This document shows positions 38,887 to 46,849 of a stretch of 64,000 bases of DNA, one piece after another. The number at the start of each line of letters is the position of its first letter. Positions within the stretch are counted from its first letter, which is position 1. The notes beneath the pieces are model-generated. The model did not search any database and was not told the origin of the DNA. It saw only the letters and a list, made by a program, of their open reading frames with translations. The DNA comes from Thalassococcus sp. S3 (GTDB lineage Bacteria; Pseudomonadota; Alphaproteobacteria; Rhodobacterales; Rhodobacteraceae): assembly GCF_004216475.1 (NCBI RefSeq), contig NZ_CP022303.1, positions 1 to 64,000 on the forward strand, written 5' to 3'. Position numbers and translations under genes: made by a program.

Positions 38887-38961
38887 ATGAAGAAAGTGAA
38901 AGTATACGAAGCCCCGAAGATCAAGAAAGTCAGCATCATCGGTGCGGTCTGGCCTGGCTAA
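38887..38961 (+). CDS. 24-residue putative RiPP precursor or scaffold peptide
   Basis: This tiny gene has its own promoter, a Shine-Dalgarno (AAGGA, seven bases before the ATG) and a terminator just after the stop. The peptide begins MKKVKVYEAPKI and ends IIGAVWPG. The N-terminal part is Lys-rich. Y7-x-x-P10-x-I12 matches the YxxPx(L/I) leader motif that PqqD-like RREs bind in lasso-peptide systems. In lasso precursors the core begins about 17 residues after that Tyr, which here is the last residue, so there is almost no room for a normal core. The only Trp (W22) is near the C-terminus. The PqqD-like gene follows 66 bases after the stop. The RiPP role is inference; a pheromone-like peptide is an alternative. 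Confidence 0.65.
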   Translation: MKKVKVYEAPKIKKVSIIGAVWPG

Positions 38962-38969
38962 TGATCGGA

Positions 38970-39006
38970 AATACAAGCGGGACGTTCCGTCTCGCTTGTA
39001 TTTTTT
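38970..39006 (+). terminator. Strong hairpin terminator between the peptide and PqqD-like genes
   Basis: A 15-base-pair stem (38970-38984 with 38988-39002, one G-T pair), a TTC loop and a T-run at 39001-39006 lie nine bases after the peptide stop. It should end most transcripts and let a fraction continue into the enzyme genes, giving excess peptide mRNA. Confidence 0.9.
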
Positions 39007-39027
39007 CAATCATGAGAGGGCATTATA

Positions 39028-39282
39028 ATGATATTGGCACGCAACGATGAAGTTCTCGTAAGGCGGCATCATGGTGAGCTTACGCTCGTTTTTGATGATA
39101 CCTTATATAAGCTCAATGCTGTTGGCGAAGATGTTTGGCGTATGGTCGACGGCAAGAAGACACAAGGTGACCTCATTCAGTCGATGTGTGGTCTTTATGA
39201 CGCCGACAAAGGTGAGATTGGGTCGGACATAGAAGGTTTTCTTTCCGATCTCATTCGCGACGGTCTCGTTTTCGAAAAATAG
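39028..39282 (+). CDS. PqqD-like peptide-binding protein (RRE)
   Basis: The 84-residue protein has the PqqD / RiPP recognition element pattern. The N-terminal strand region is VLVRRHHGELTLVFDDTLYKLNAVGEDVWRMVDGKKT, followed by helices DLIQSMCGLYDADKGEIGSDIEGFLSDLIRDGLVF. Such proteins bind leader peptides and present them to modifying enzymes (PQQ, lasso peptides, others). The Shine-Dalgarno GAGAGGG precedes the ATG. Unusually, no radical SAM enzyme, lasso cyclase or B2 protease gene accompanies it. The natural partner is probably the 24-residue peptide just upstream. Confidence 0.87.
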   Translation: MILARNDEVLVRRHHGELTLVFDDTLYKLNAVGEDVWRMVDGKKTQGDLIQSMCGLYDADKGEIGSDIEGFLSDLIRDGLVFEK

Positions 39283-39294
39283 AAAAGTCTCAAT

Positions 39295-39309
39295 CGTACG
39301 GCGCGTACG
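39295..39309. promoter_or_regulatory. CGTACG-GCG-CGTACG palindrome
   Basis: Two copies of the self-complementary CGTACG separated by GCG form a 15-base inverted repeat 13 bases after the PqqD-like stop. No T-run follows. It could be an operator or an mRNA hairpin between the PqqD-like gene and the decarboxylase gene. Confidence 0.4.
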
Positions 39310-39435
39310 AATAAAGGACAAATTTGAACCTGGTTTCGCCGCTCTTCAGGAGTGATCGGAAGGCGTGTGCCTTTCCGCGCTGCCGAGATGGTGGGCGCAA
39401 AGACGGTTCATGTCATGACGAGGGACATGTCAGTG

Positions 39436-40587
39436 ATGCTAGATCCAGAGAACGTTGTCGACAGTTTGAATAGGGCCGGGTTTTCGCACTTTGTGGGTGT
39501 GCCCTGTTCGCTTTTGCAGCCGTTGATCGCGGCGGTCCGAACATCCGCTCGCTGCAGCTATATTCCGGCCTCCAGCGAAGGGGAGGCGGTCGCGATAGCG
39601 GCGGGGCTTCGGCTTTCGGGAACCAAGCCGGTTGTGTTCATGCAAAACTCGGGCATCGGTAATGCGGTAAATCCATTGACGTCGCTGACCTGCCCCCTGG
39701 AGATCCCCGTTCTGTTCGTCGTCGGCATGCGCGGCGGCGCGACAGATAACGACAGCCTTGAGCACCTGACGATGGGCAGGATCTCCGAACAAATGCTGAG
39801 CCTGATGGGTATTCGGTCCACGCTTCTGACGGACGACCTCAATGCGCTTGAGCGAGATATGCGCACCGCGAGCCGGGACATGCAGGAGCTGTCGAAGTCC
39901 CACGCCCTTCTGGTGACGCGCGGCCTGCTTTCGAGCGCCGCGGAACCATCGACAGCCGGGCCGCGGGACCTTGAGGCATTGTACGGCGATGGGCACAACG
40001 CAGCGCAGTATCAAAGAGCTGATTTCATTGAGACGATCACGCAGTTTTTCGAGGGTGAGGCGGCGCTGCTTGCGACGACCGGGGGATGCTGGAAAGAACT
40101 TCGGCAACATCGTCAGAGCGCCGCGGATTTCTACCAGATGGGATCGATGGGCTGTGTGAGCGCGATTGGCCTTGGCATTGCGCTTCAGACGGAAAAGACG
40201 GTCGTGGTTTTGGACGGCGACGGGGCAGCGCTTATGAAGCTCGGCAACATGAGCACGATAGGCGCGCTGCAGCCGGGGAACCTTGTCCATGTCGTGTTCG
40301 ATAACGCGCAATACGAATCGACAGGCGGCCAACCGACCGCGGCTGCAACGGTCCGCTTTGCCTCGGTTGCGCTTGCTTGCGGCTATCCTTCGGCGGTAAC
40401 CGTGACCACGCCCCCAGCCCTGAAAGACGCGCTGAGCGATGCGATCAGGGCACGCCAGACCACCTTCATCCACATTCCGGTCCTGCCTGGACACAAGCGT
40501 GACGTTGGCCACGACAAGGTCGATTTCGTCAGCCACACCCGCGCCTTCGAGCGGTTCATCCAAACCCCGAGCGAGGTTTTGTCATGA
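39436..40587 (+). CDS. Phosphonopyruvate decarboxylase-like ThDP enzyme
   Basis: Phosphonopyruvate decarboxylase converts phosphonopyruvate to phosphonoacetaldehyde, the irreversible step that drives phosphonate synthesis. The roughly 383-residue protein has the family N-terminus LDPENVVDSLNRAGFSHFVGVPCSLLQPL, MQNSGIGNAVNPLTSL, and the thiamine-diphosphate motif GDGAALMKLGNMSTIG through FDNAQYESTGGQPT. The related sulfopyruvate decarboxylase is an alternative, but PEP mutase in the same locus favours this role. The start is uncertain: ATG 39436 gives the normal N-terminus, while an in-frame GTG at 39352 would add 28 residues. Its end overlaps the next gene by four bases. Confidence 0.88.
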   Translation: MLDPENVVDSLNRAGFSHFVGVPCSLLQPLIAAVRTSARCSYIPASSEGEAVAIAAGLRLSGTKPVVFMQNSGIGNAVNPLTSLTCPLEIPVLFVVGMRGGATDNDSLEHLTMGRISEQMLSLMGIRSTLLTDDLNALERDMRTASRDMQELSKSHALLVTRGLLSSAAEPSTAGPRDLEALYGDGHNAAQYQRADFIETITQFFEGEAALLATTGGCWKELRQHRQSAADFYQMGSMGCVSAIGLGIALQTEKTVVVLDGDGAALMKLGNMSTIGALQPGNLVHVVFDNAQYESTGGQPTAAATVRFASVALACGYPSAVTVTTPPALKDALSDAIRARQTTFIHIPVLPGHKRDVGHDKVDFVSHTRAFERFIQTPSEVLS

Positions 40588-41390
40588 CCGATCTTGCCGT
40601 CGCACCACCGCCCAACAAACTGGAAGATCTGCTCGCCCATCGAACGGCGCACACAATCGAAACGCTATTGGCCCTGATCGCACCGGGACCCAACGATCTT
40701 GTCGTCTGGAGTGGATCGCTGCTGGAAGGATTTGGAAACGAAACCTCGGACATCGACGTCTACGTGATTGCCGACGATATCACGCATCGCCCTGGTGTCC
40801 GAAGCCCGTTCTTCGATGGCGCGGACATCGTAAGTGCCAACGTTGTTGGAAAGACGCGGATCGACGTCAATTATATGCCGTCCAACGCGGTAAATGGCGC
40901 CATCTTGGCGCTCAACAGCTTTGATGAGTTCGACGATTCCCGGACCAAGTTCGATACCGAAGTGCTGGAGTTCCTGCATCGAATGAGCTTTGCCGTTCCG
41001 CTGAACGTTGACGAGGTGCCTCAGCGCCTGCGCCCAAGCAAGGCCGCCCTCTCGAATTACATATCGGCTACGAAACTGGATAACGCCAATAGCTACAAGG
41101 CCGACAGCATCGGCGCGGCCCGAAAGGGAGATCTGCACACCGCGATCCTGTGCGAGCGTCTTCGTATACGCAGCCTTGTCGATGTCCTGTTGGCCAAGAA
41201 CAGCGAAACCAACACCCGTTTCGAGAAGTGGCGCTTTGCAAAGCTGCACCGCTGCGGCGAGACCCAGGTCTATCACGATCTTGCGATCTCCGAAGGCATC
41301 ACATGCTGCGGTCGCCAGGACAGTGCGCTCGAAGATTACCTCGCCACCATAAGAGCCTTCGCAACATCGTTGGAGGATCGCGTAATATGA
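40584..41390 (+). CDS. Pol-beta-fold nucleotidyltransferase
   Basis: A 268-residue protein with the minimal nucleotidyltransferase signature GSLLEGFGNETSDIDVYVI: GS at 44-45, metal-binding Asp at 56 and 58, and a probable third acid in RIDVNYMP at about 94. A helical C-terminal half follows (KAALSNYISATKLDNANSYKADSIGAA...). Such enzymes transfer NMP to small molecules, tRNA or proteins. It differs from the CTP-dependent cytidylyltransferases usual in phosphonate pathways. In this operon it might nucleotidylate the peptide or an intermediate. Overlaps both neighbours by four bases. Confidence 0.75.
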   Translation: MTDLAVAPPPNKLEDLLAHRTAHTIETLLALIAPGPNDLVVWSGSLLEGFGNETSDIDVYVIADDITHRPGVRSPFFDGADIVSANVVGKTRIDVNYMPSNAVNGAILALNSFDEFDDSRTKFDTEVLEFLHRMSFAVPLNVDEVPQRLRPSKAALSNYISATKLDNANSYKADSIGAARKGDLHTAILCERLRIRSLVDVLLAKNSETNTRFEKWRFAKLHRCGETQVYHDLAISEGITCCGRQDSALEDYLATIRAFATSLEDRVI

Positions 41391-41914
41391 CCTTTGCCAT
41401 CCATGACGGCCTGTTCTCCGAGCCAGAGCTGGCCAACCTCGACCTTCCCACCGATCACTACAGGCCCGTGACAGAATACGCTCCTGACAAAGTCGTCATG
41501 GATCTGTGGCCGCAGAGCGCGGAAAGGCCAAAGTCGACAACCTCTTTCATGATCGGTCATGAAGAGCCCGACGCAGACACTCTGAGCGTCGCGGCCCAGC
41601 GTATCTCTGCTTCGTGCTTTGCCCATGTGCCATGGACCGTGTGTCATGCGCGTTACTTCCACTATGACATAGGGCATCGCGTGGTGCGGCACGTCGATGG
41701 CACCGACAAGCAAATGGCCGCGATCCTTTACCTTTCGCCCGATTGGGACCCCTCCTGCTCGGGGGAGCTGGAGGTGGAGTTCGAGGGCCAGACCCTGGAT
41801 GTTCCGCCGATGCGTGGCCGTGTCGTCGTGGTGGGCCCGGATGTTCCCCACGGGACCAAACAGGTGCAACGCGGCGAACGCGTCTCGCTTGTTTTCTTTT
41901 ACGCCAACACCTGA
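41387..41914 (+). CDS. Fe(II)/2-oxoglutarate-dependent oxygenase (prolyl-hydroxylase type)
   Basis: The 175-residue protein has a compact double-stranded beta-helix core. The iron ligands are visible as H102 and D104 in VVRHVDGTDKQMAAILYLS and H155 in GPDVPHGT, with R165 (GERVSLVFFY) positioned to bind 2-oxoglutarate. The order GELEVEFEGQTLDVPPMRGRVVVVG is characteristic of 2OG-FeII_Oxy_3 proteins that hydroxylate peptides or free amino acids. Substrate unknown; the peptide (Pro10, Pro23) or a phosphonate are candidates. ATG overlaps the nucleotidyltransferase stop by four bases. Confidence 0.85.
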   Translation: MTFAIHDGLFSEPELANLDLPTDHYRPVTEYAPDKVVMDLWPQSAERPKSTTSFMIGHEEPDADTLSVAAQRISASCFAHVPWTVCHARYFHYDIGHRVVRHVDGTDKQMAAILYLSPDWDPSCSGELEVEFEGQTLDVPPMRGRVVVVGPDVPHGTKQVQRGERVSLVFFYANT

Positions 41915-41928
41915 CGGGAGTGCCGGAC

Positions 41929-42723
41929 ATGCCGTCTCGGTTCGAACCATATCGCCGCTCACGGGCGCGTATGAAAGCGCCGCCACCCCTGGTGACCCGA
42001 ACGGGCCTGGGGGTCTATCTGCTACTCGCAGGACTGATGGTGTTCATCGACCCCGGAAATCGGCTGTTATATGCGATATTCCTGGGCATCATGGCGCTCA
42101 AGCTGCTGGCACCGGTGGTCTCTGCCGCGTCGCGCACCATGACCGGTGTCGGTGCGGATGTGAGATACCTCACCGGTTTCCTGCTGCCTCACGCCCCAAG
42201 CCTCGCCCTTGTCGGTTTTTTGGACATACCGCTGGCTGACATCCCTGTCGCCGTGGCGATGCTTCCTCTCGGGGCGCTTCTTTTTCTTGGGATCAATGCG
42301 AACACGGTCCGGCAGCACTTTGACCTGGATTTCATGCGTTTGTTGCCGGCAAAGTCCGCATCGCGTTTCGCCCTGGATAACGGCGCAATCGTGCTTTCGG
42401 CAATTGGTCAGGAACTCCTGCATCGCGGGCTTATCCTTCTGATTGTCATGCCCTATGGCCCCGTTGCCTGCGCAATGGCCAGCACGGCAACATTCGTTCT
42501 TGAACATGTCATGAACCGCTGGTCTGCCAGGGATTTTGACCGCCGTGCCTATCTAAGCCACGTCGTGATTTCCATCCTCGCAACGGTCCTGGTCTTCACC
42601 TTTGGCGGGGTCCTTCCGGCGATCGGGCTGCACCTTGGCTATAACATCGTGATCGTGGTCAAGGATTCGCTTCACCTCGCGGTTGCAAGGCAAGCTGCGC
42701 GTGCGAATGAGGTCGGGTTATGA
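41929..42723 (+). CDS. CPBP family membrane protein (CAAX-protease-like) with altered motif 1
   Basis: A 264-residue protein with about seven membrane segments. The three ABI/CPBP motifs are recognisable: QELLHR (161-166), FVLEH (189-193) and HLGYN (235-239). The first normally reads EExxxR; here the first Glu is Gln (Q161), while E162, R166, H193, H235 and N239 remain. CPBP proteases cleave prenyl proteins, peptide pheromones or bacteriocin leaders, and some members are immunity proteins. In this operon it could trim the peptide or give immunity. A GGGAG site precedes the ATG; the gene overlaps the MFS gene. Confidence 0.8.
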   Translation: MPSRFEPYRRSRARMKAPPPLVTRTGLGVYLLLAGLMVFIDPGNRLLYAIFLGIMALKLLAPVVSAASRTMTGVGADVRYLTGFLLPHAPSLALVGFLDIPLADIPVAVAMLPLGALLFLGINANTVRQHFDLDFMRLLPAKSASRFALDNGAIVLSAIGQELLHRGLILLIVMPYGPVACAMASTATFVLEHVMNRWSARDFDRRAYLSHVVISILATVLVFTFGGVLPAIGLHLGYNIVIVVKDSLHLAVARQAARANEVGL

Positions 42724-43892
42724 CGGGTGCGGGCACACATTTGCCCGCAGGCACGGGACGAAAAGACGGTCTTGTTGCCCTGTCGGTTTCCGCGGTGTTC
42801 GCGTTCGATCTTTTTGCGGTCCTCCCCCTGCTGGTTCACACCGCCGCCGGTAAAGACCTACTTATCGTGCCGCTGTTCCTGTCCGTGCGTTCGATCGCGA
42901 TCATGATCTTGTTGATCCCCGCGGGACGGTTGATCGATGTCTATTCCACAAAACTGCTTATCCCGTTGGCCTGCATCGCGAAGGCCGCAGGTTTCTATCT
43001 CGCTTGCACGACCGAAAGCGCTTCGGCCTTTATTGCGTCGGCCATATTGCTTGGGATCGGAACGTCGATCACGCGGCCCGCGATGAAGGCCATCATCGCC
43101 AATATCCGAAGCACCGGCGAGGCGCAGCAAATCTTTGCATGGCAAAGCGTCGTCCTGAACGCGGCGGCGATCGGTGGACCCGCAGTGGCCCAACTGAGTG
43201 TCCTGGCGGATCAGGTGGATGCGATGTTCTCTCTTCTCATCGGGGCAGAGGTTCTGATGGCAGCGCTGACTTTCCGCTGGCTCAGGGTCGCGGAGGGTCA
43301 GTCAACGGGCAAAGCCGCCGCGCACCCCGCTGAGCTGGCCAAGGCGCTCAAGGGCAAACTGTCCGCAGTCTATGCCCGGCAGGTGCTTGCGGGTTGCGCG
43401 ATGACCATCGCGCTCAGCTTCGTTTTGACGGATGAACGGTTTTCCGGTGCGGCACTGGCTTTTCAGGCGATCTGCCTGATCCTCATCCAGCTTGTACTGA
43501 TCCGCGCCGCCTTTGCCCGATACGAACGATATGAAACACCGGCGTTGATCATCGCGATGGTTGCCGCCCTGGTCGTGTCCAGTGATGCACCTGTGGTCGT
43601 GTTCGCGGGTCTGGCCGTCCTCGCTGCGGCAGAGGCAATTCTGGTGCCGTCGCTGCACCAGAAAATCGCGGACCGCAGCAGCAGTTCAGGCACAGCCACG
43701 CCCTATGCGCTTCTCAGTCTCAGCCAAACCTTTGGTGAGATGTTGGGAGGACTTGTGGCGACGCTGCTTATCGGCGCAGCGATGGCGGGCCTTAACCTTG
43801 CCATCGTCTACGGCGCTGCGGCAGGCGCGATTGCCGTAATGCTCTTCCTGGGCAGCGACAACGGACGCCCATCGCAGCGGAGGCAAACATGA
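42720..43892 (+). CDS. MFS exporter of the peptide/phosphonate operon
   Basis: A 390-residue major facilitator with about twelve membrane segments. The loop 2-3 motif appears as PAGRLIDVYSTKLLIP, and GIGTSITRPAMKAIIANIRSTGEAQQIFAWQ resembles drug/H+ antiporters. Position inside the overlapping operon (four-base overlaps on both sides) suggests that it exports the product, serving both secretion and self-protection. Substrate is inferred from context only. Confidence 0.82.
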   Translation: MTGAGTHLPAGTGRKDGLVALSVSAVFAFDLFAVLPLLVHTAAGKDLLIVPLFLSVRSIAIMILLIPAGRLIDVYSTKLLIPLACIAKAAGFYLACTTESASAFIASAILLGIGTSITRPAMKAIIANIRSTGEAQQIFAWQSVVLNAAAIGGPAVAQLSVLADQVDAMFSLLIGAEVLMAALTFRWLRVAEGQSTGKAAAHPAELAKALKGKLSAVYARQVLAGCAMTIALSFVLTDERFSGAALAFQAICLILIQLVLIRAAFARYERYETPALIIAMVAALVVSSDAPVVVFAGLAVLAAAEAILVPSLHQKIADRSSSSGTATPYALLSLSQTFGEMLGGLVATLLIGAAMAGLNLAIVYGAAAGAIAVMLFLGSDNGRPSQRRQT

Positions 43893-44824
43893 AACATCAT
43901 CGCCAAATGACGGCGCCGATTTGTATTGGCTTCGTCGGAATGGATGGTGCCGGCAAGTCGGCCATCGCCGCTGGTCTGCAGACCTTGATGGAAGAAACGA
44001 CCGGTCGCACCGTGAAGCGGCTGAGCTGGCGGCAGCATGTCTCAGAAGAAGCCAGCCATCCCGGCACGGACATCATCGAAACGCTTCACGCGGCATCGAA
44101 GGACTGTTGGTTCAGAGGGGCGGAGGCCGTCGTCAACAACGCCGATCCCTGCAATGAAGATCTGCAAACACGTTTCGCATCCGCGCTGGGCGTACCCGGA
44201 CAGCGCTCACCAATTGCGGCAAATGATGCAGATTTTCTCTTGACCGCATTTCTTCTGGAGCTTGCAGCGGACCTTTATTTTCACAAGACCGCGGTGGATG
44301 CAGCGCTCCGCCGTGGGCAGGATGTGATCCTGGAGAGCTTTGGCGTCAAACCGGTGATCAAGCTTCTTCAACTGGCTGAACTGGCCCAGGCCGACGGCCT
44401 GCAGGCCGGAAGCCTGATCGACAAGGCCATGCCGCTGGTTCGGCATATCTATGGCGAAAGCTGTCGCTGTGACCTCTGCTTTCATGTTGTTGTCGACCCT
44501 CTCACCGCACGGGATCGCCGTTTGAGCAGGCGCCGCTTTGGGTTTGTCGAGGATCTGTCCCTGCTGGGTGACAGCAGTCCCGAAGGCTTTGTCACCTTTC
44601 AGTCGCGGGTCAACGATCTTTATGGAGAGCTTGCCCGGACCCTTGGGTGGGAGGTCGTGGAAAACCAGACGCACCGGCTGGATGACACGGTCGAGCGCGT
44701 CTTTCATCGCGTTTCAGACGCTACCGCGGCGCAGGGTGACCGATGCACCAGCTGCACCCGTCCTCCGGGGCAGAGGTGCAATCGCTCCTTCGTCCAATCA
44801 CGTGCCCAAAGGTTACATCAATGA
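43889..44824 (+). CDS. P-loop thymidylate-kinase-like protein
   Basis: The 311-residue protein has a thymidylate-kinase-type Walker A (IGFVGMDGAGKSAIAAGL, loop about 17-24) and a later VILESFGVKPVIKLLQL segment. An LID-like RDRRLSRRRFGFVEDLSLLG follows at about 212-231. It is about 100 residues longer than Tmk and is probably not the housekeeping dTMP kinase. Similar proteins occur in biosynthetic clusters as small-molecule kinases. The C-terminal 40 residues, rich in Arg and Cys, look unconserved. It overlaps the MFS gene and trpS by four bases each. Confidence 0.7.
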   Translation: MKHHRQMTAPICIGFVGMDGAGKSAIAAGLQTLMEETTGRTVKRLSWRQHVSEEASHPGTDIIETLHAASKDCWFRGAEAVVNNADPCNEDLQTRFASALGVPGQRSPIAANDADFLLTAFLLELAADLYFHKTAVDAALRRGQDVILESFGVKPVIKLLQLAELAQADGLQAGSLIDKAMPLVRHIYGESCRCDLCFHVVVDPLTARDRRLSRRRFGFVEDLSLLGDSSPEGFVTFQSRVNDLYGELARTLGWEVVENQTHRLDDTVERVFHRVSDATAAQGDRCTSCTRPPGQRCNRSFVQSRAQRLHQ

Positions 44825-45873
44825 AGCCACGCTATCTCTCCGGCATTCAGGCGACCGGAACGCCGCATATCGGGAACTACCTCGGCGCGATCAAGAATTG
44901 GGTGGCCTCGCAAAACGATGAGACAGATGCGTTTTACATGGTGGCCGATCTTCATGCGATCACCGTTCAAATGCCCGCCGATGAGGTGCGGCGAAACCGG
45001 CTGGAAACCATGGCGGGCCTGCTGGCCTGCGGTCTTGACCCCCATAAGGTCACGCTCTTTTTCCAAAGCGATGTGCGCGCGCATTGCGAGATGTACTGGC
45101 TTTTGGGCAGCAAGGCATATTTCGGAGAGCTGCAAAGGATGACGCAGTTCAAGTCGAAAGGCGGCGGCAAGCAGGATGTCGTCTCGCTGGATCTTTTTGC
45201 CTATCCTGTCCTGCAGGCTGCAGACATCCTTCTGTACCAGGCGGACTTTGTTCCGGTCGGTCACGACCAGGTGCAGCACATCGAATTGACGCGCAACATC
45301 GCGGCCCGCTGTAACGACAGCTCGCCTGATCTTTTCAAGATCCCGCAGCCGGTTGTACCGACCGTCGGTGCCCGGGTCATGAATCTGCAGGCGCCCACGT
45401 CAAAGATGTCGAAATCGGACCGGGCCGCACGGAACGGCGTCATCATGCTGACCGACGACAACGATACGATCAAGACCAAGGTCATGCGCGCGGTGACCGA
45501 TTCCGAAAACCGCATCGCGTATTCTGGCGATCAACCCGGTGTGCAGAACCTCATCGAAATCATTTGTGCCCTGACAGACAGCGCACCGGATGAGGTCTTG
45601 GACCAGCTCGCCGGTCAGGGATACGGCGCGTTGAAATCCTTTGTGGTGGATCTTCTCGTCGAAACTGTGGAGCCGATCAGGACATCCATCCAAGAGCTTC
45701 TGGCGCATCCGGAAGATGTTTTCGACAAGATATCGGTCTGTACCCAGACCGCACAAGGTGTCGCGGAAGGCACGCTGTCAGCGGCCAGGGCAGCTTTTGG
45801 CTACGGCTCGCCCAGCGCGATGACATCCGCGCCTCCCGCGCTTCAGGCCAATCACCATCACTCCGGTCGGTGA
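44821..45873 (+). CDS. trpS: Tryptophanyl-tRNA synthetase in the biosynthetic operon
   Basis: TrpRS charges tRNA-Trp. The 350-residue class I synthetase has [18 protein letters not shown] (HIGN at 16-19), [48 protein letters not shown] and KMSKS (195-199), so it should be active. The segment VGHDQVQH departs from the more usual VGEDQKQH, and there is a non-conserved tail after about residue 330. Its place inside a biosynthetic operon (four-base overlap upstream) suggests a second copy: resistance to a TrpRS inhibitor made by the cluster, or supply of Trp-tRNA for biosynthesis. Whether a housekeeping copy exists elsewhere cannot be seen here. Confidence 0.92.
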   Translation: MKPRYLSGIQATGTPHIGNYLGAIKNWVASQNDETDAFYMVADLHAITVQMPADEVRRNRLETMAGLLACGLDPHKVTLFFQSDVRAHCEMYWLLGSKAYFGELQRMTQFKSKGGGKQDVVSLDLFAYPVLQAADILLYQADFVPVGHDQVQHIELTRNIAARCNDSSPDLFKIPQPVVPTVGARVMNLQAPTSKMSKSDRAARNGVIMLTDDNDTIKTKVMRAVTDSENRIAYSGDQPGVQNLIEIICALTDSAPDEVLDQLAGQGYGALKSFVVDLLVETVEPIRTSIQELLAHPEDVFDKISVCTQTAQGVAEGTLSAARAAFGYGSPSAMTSAPPALQANHHHSGR

Positions 45874-45922
45874 CAGGAGGACCCCATCTGAAAGCACGCC
45901 CCGCGTGAGTAAGGAGATGAAG

Positions 45923-46813
45923 ATGACGACTACGAAACCAAGCGCGAAATTGCGCGACATACTGGTCGATCAAGAGCTTTCTTTCCTGATGGAAGCACAT
46001 AGCGCGATCAGCGCCATGGTTGTTCAGGAGGCCGGGTTCAAAGGCATCTGGGCCTCCGGGCTCTCTATCTCGGCATCGCTTGGATTGCGCGACAGTAACG
46101 AAGCGTCCTGGACGCAAGTCCTCGACATCGTCGAGTATATGGCCGACGCCGTGGACGTTCCGATCCTTCTTGATGGGGATACCGGATATGGCGATTTCAA
46201 CAATGCCAGGCGACTGACGAAAAAGCTTTGCCAGCGCGGCATCGCGGGGGTCTGCCTTGAGGATAAGCTTTTCCCGAAGACGAATTCGTTCATTGAAACA
46301 GCGCAGCCACTCACTCCGATCGAAGAGTTCACGGGCAAGATCAAAGCCTGCAAGGACAGCCAGCTGGATGAGGAATTCTGCGTTGTGGCGCGTGTTGAAG
46401 CACTGATCGCCGGCTATGGCATGGAAGAGACGCTTCGCAGGGCCAATGTCTACTGCGATTCCGGCGCCGACGCCGTCCTTGTCCACTCCAAAAAGCTCAC
46501 CGCCTGCGAAATTCGGGAGTTCATGCGGCACTGGAACCGGGATTGCCCGATCATCGTGGTTCCAACAACCTACGCGCAAACCCCGACACAGGACTTTCAG
46601 AACTGGGGCGTATCGACGGTCATCTGGGCCAATCACAATTTCCGCGCCTCGCTTCACGCCATGCAGGCGACATGTAACGCGATCCACGATCGCAGCTCGG
46701 TCTCGGTGGTGGAAGGCAGTCTGGCCTCGGTCGATGAGGTGTTCCGCATCACCAACGATGACGAATTGCGGCGGGCGCAGGCCAAATATGCCTGGGTGGC
46801 CTGCGATGTCTGA
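45923..46813 (+). CDS. aepX: Phosphoenolpyruvate mutase (PepM)
   Basis: PepM isomerises phosphoenolpyruvate to phosphonopyruvate, creating the C-P bond of nearly all natural phosphonates. The 296-residue protein has metal-binding LLDGDTGYG (82-90) and the diagnostic [11 protein letters not shown] (113-123), which fits the EDK-x5-NS signature that separates PEP mutase from isocitrate lyase relatives. Start at ATG 45923 follows AAGGAG by six bases; a GTG 18 bases earlier is less likely. It follows trpS by 49 bases, and its partner decarboxylase is near the other end of the operon. Confidence 0.94.
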   Translation: MTTTKPSAKLRDILVDQELSFLMEAHSAISAMVVQEAGFKGIWASGLSISASLGLRDSNEASWTQVLDIVEYMADAVDVPILLDGDTGYGDFNNARRLTKKLCQRGIAGVCLEDKLFPKTNSFIETAQPLTPIEEFTGKIKACKDSQLDEEFCVVARVEALIAGYGMEETLRRANVYCDSGADAVLVHSKKLTACEIREFMRHWNRDCPIIVVPTTYAQTPTQDFQNWGVSTVIWANHNFRASLHAMQATCNAIHDRSSVSVVEGSLASVDEVFRITNDDELRRAQAKYAWVACDV

Positions 46814-46849
46814 GGCGTCGATCTGCCCTCCGCCAAGGAGGCAAGACAC

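Noticed and set aside
39028..40587. PQQ or lasso-peptide biosynthesis locus
   Set aside because: Only a PqqD-like protein and the YxxPxI motif fit; there is no PqqE-type radical SAM enzyme, no asparagine-synthetase-like lasso cyclase and no B2-type protease.
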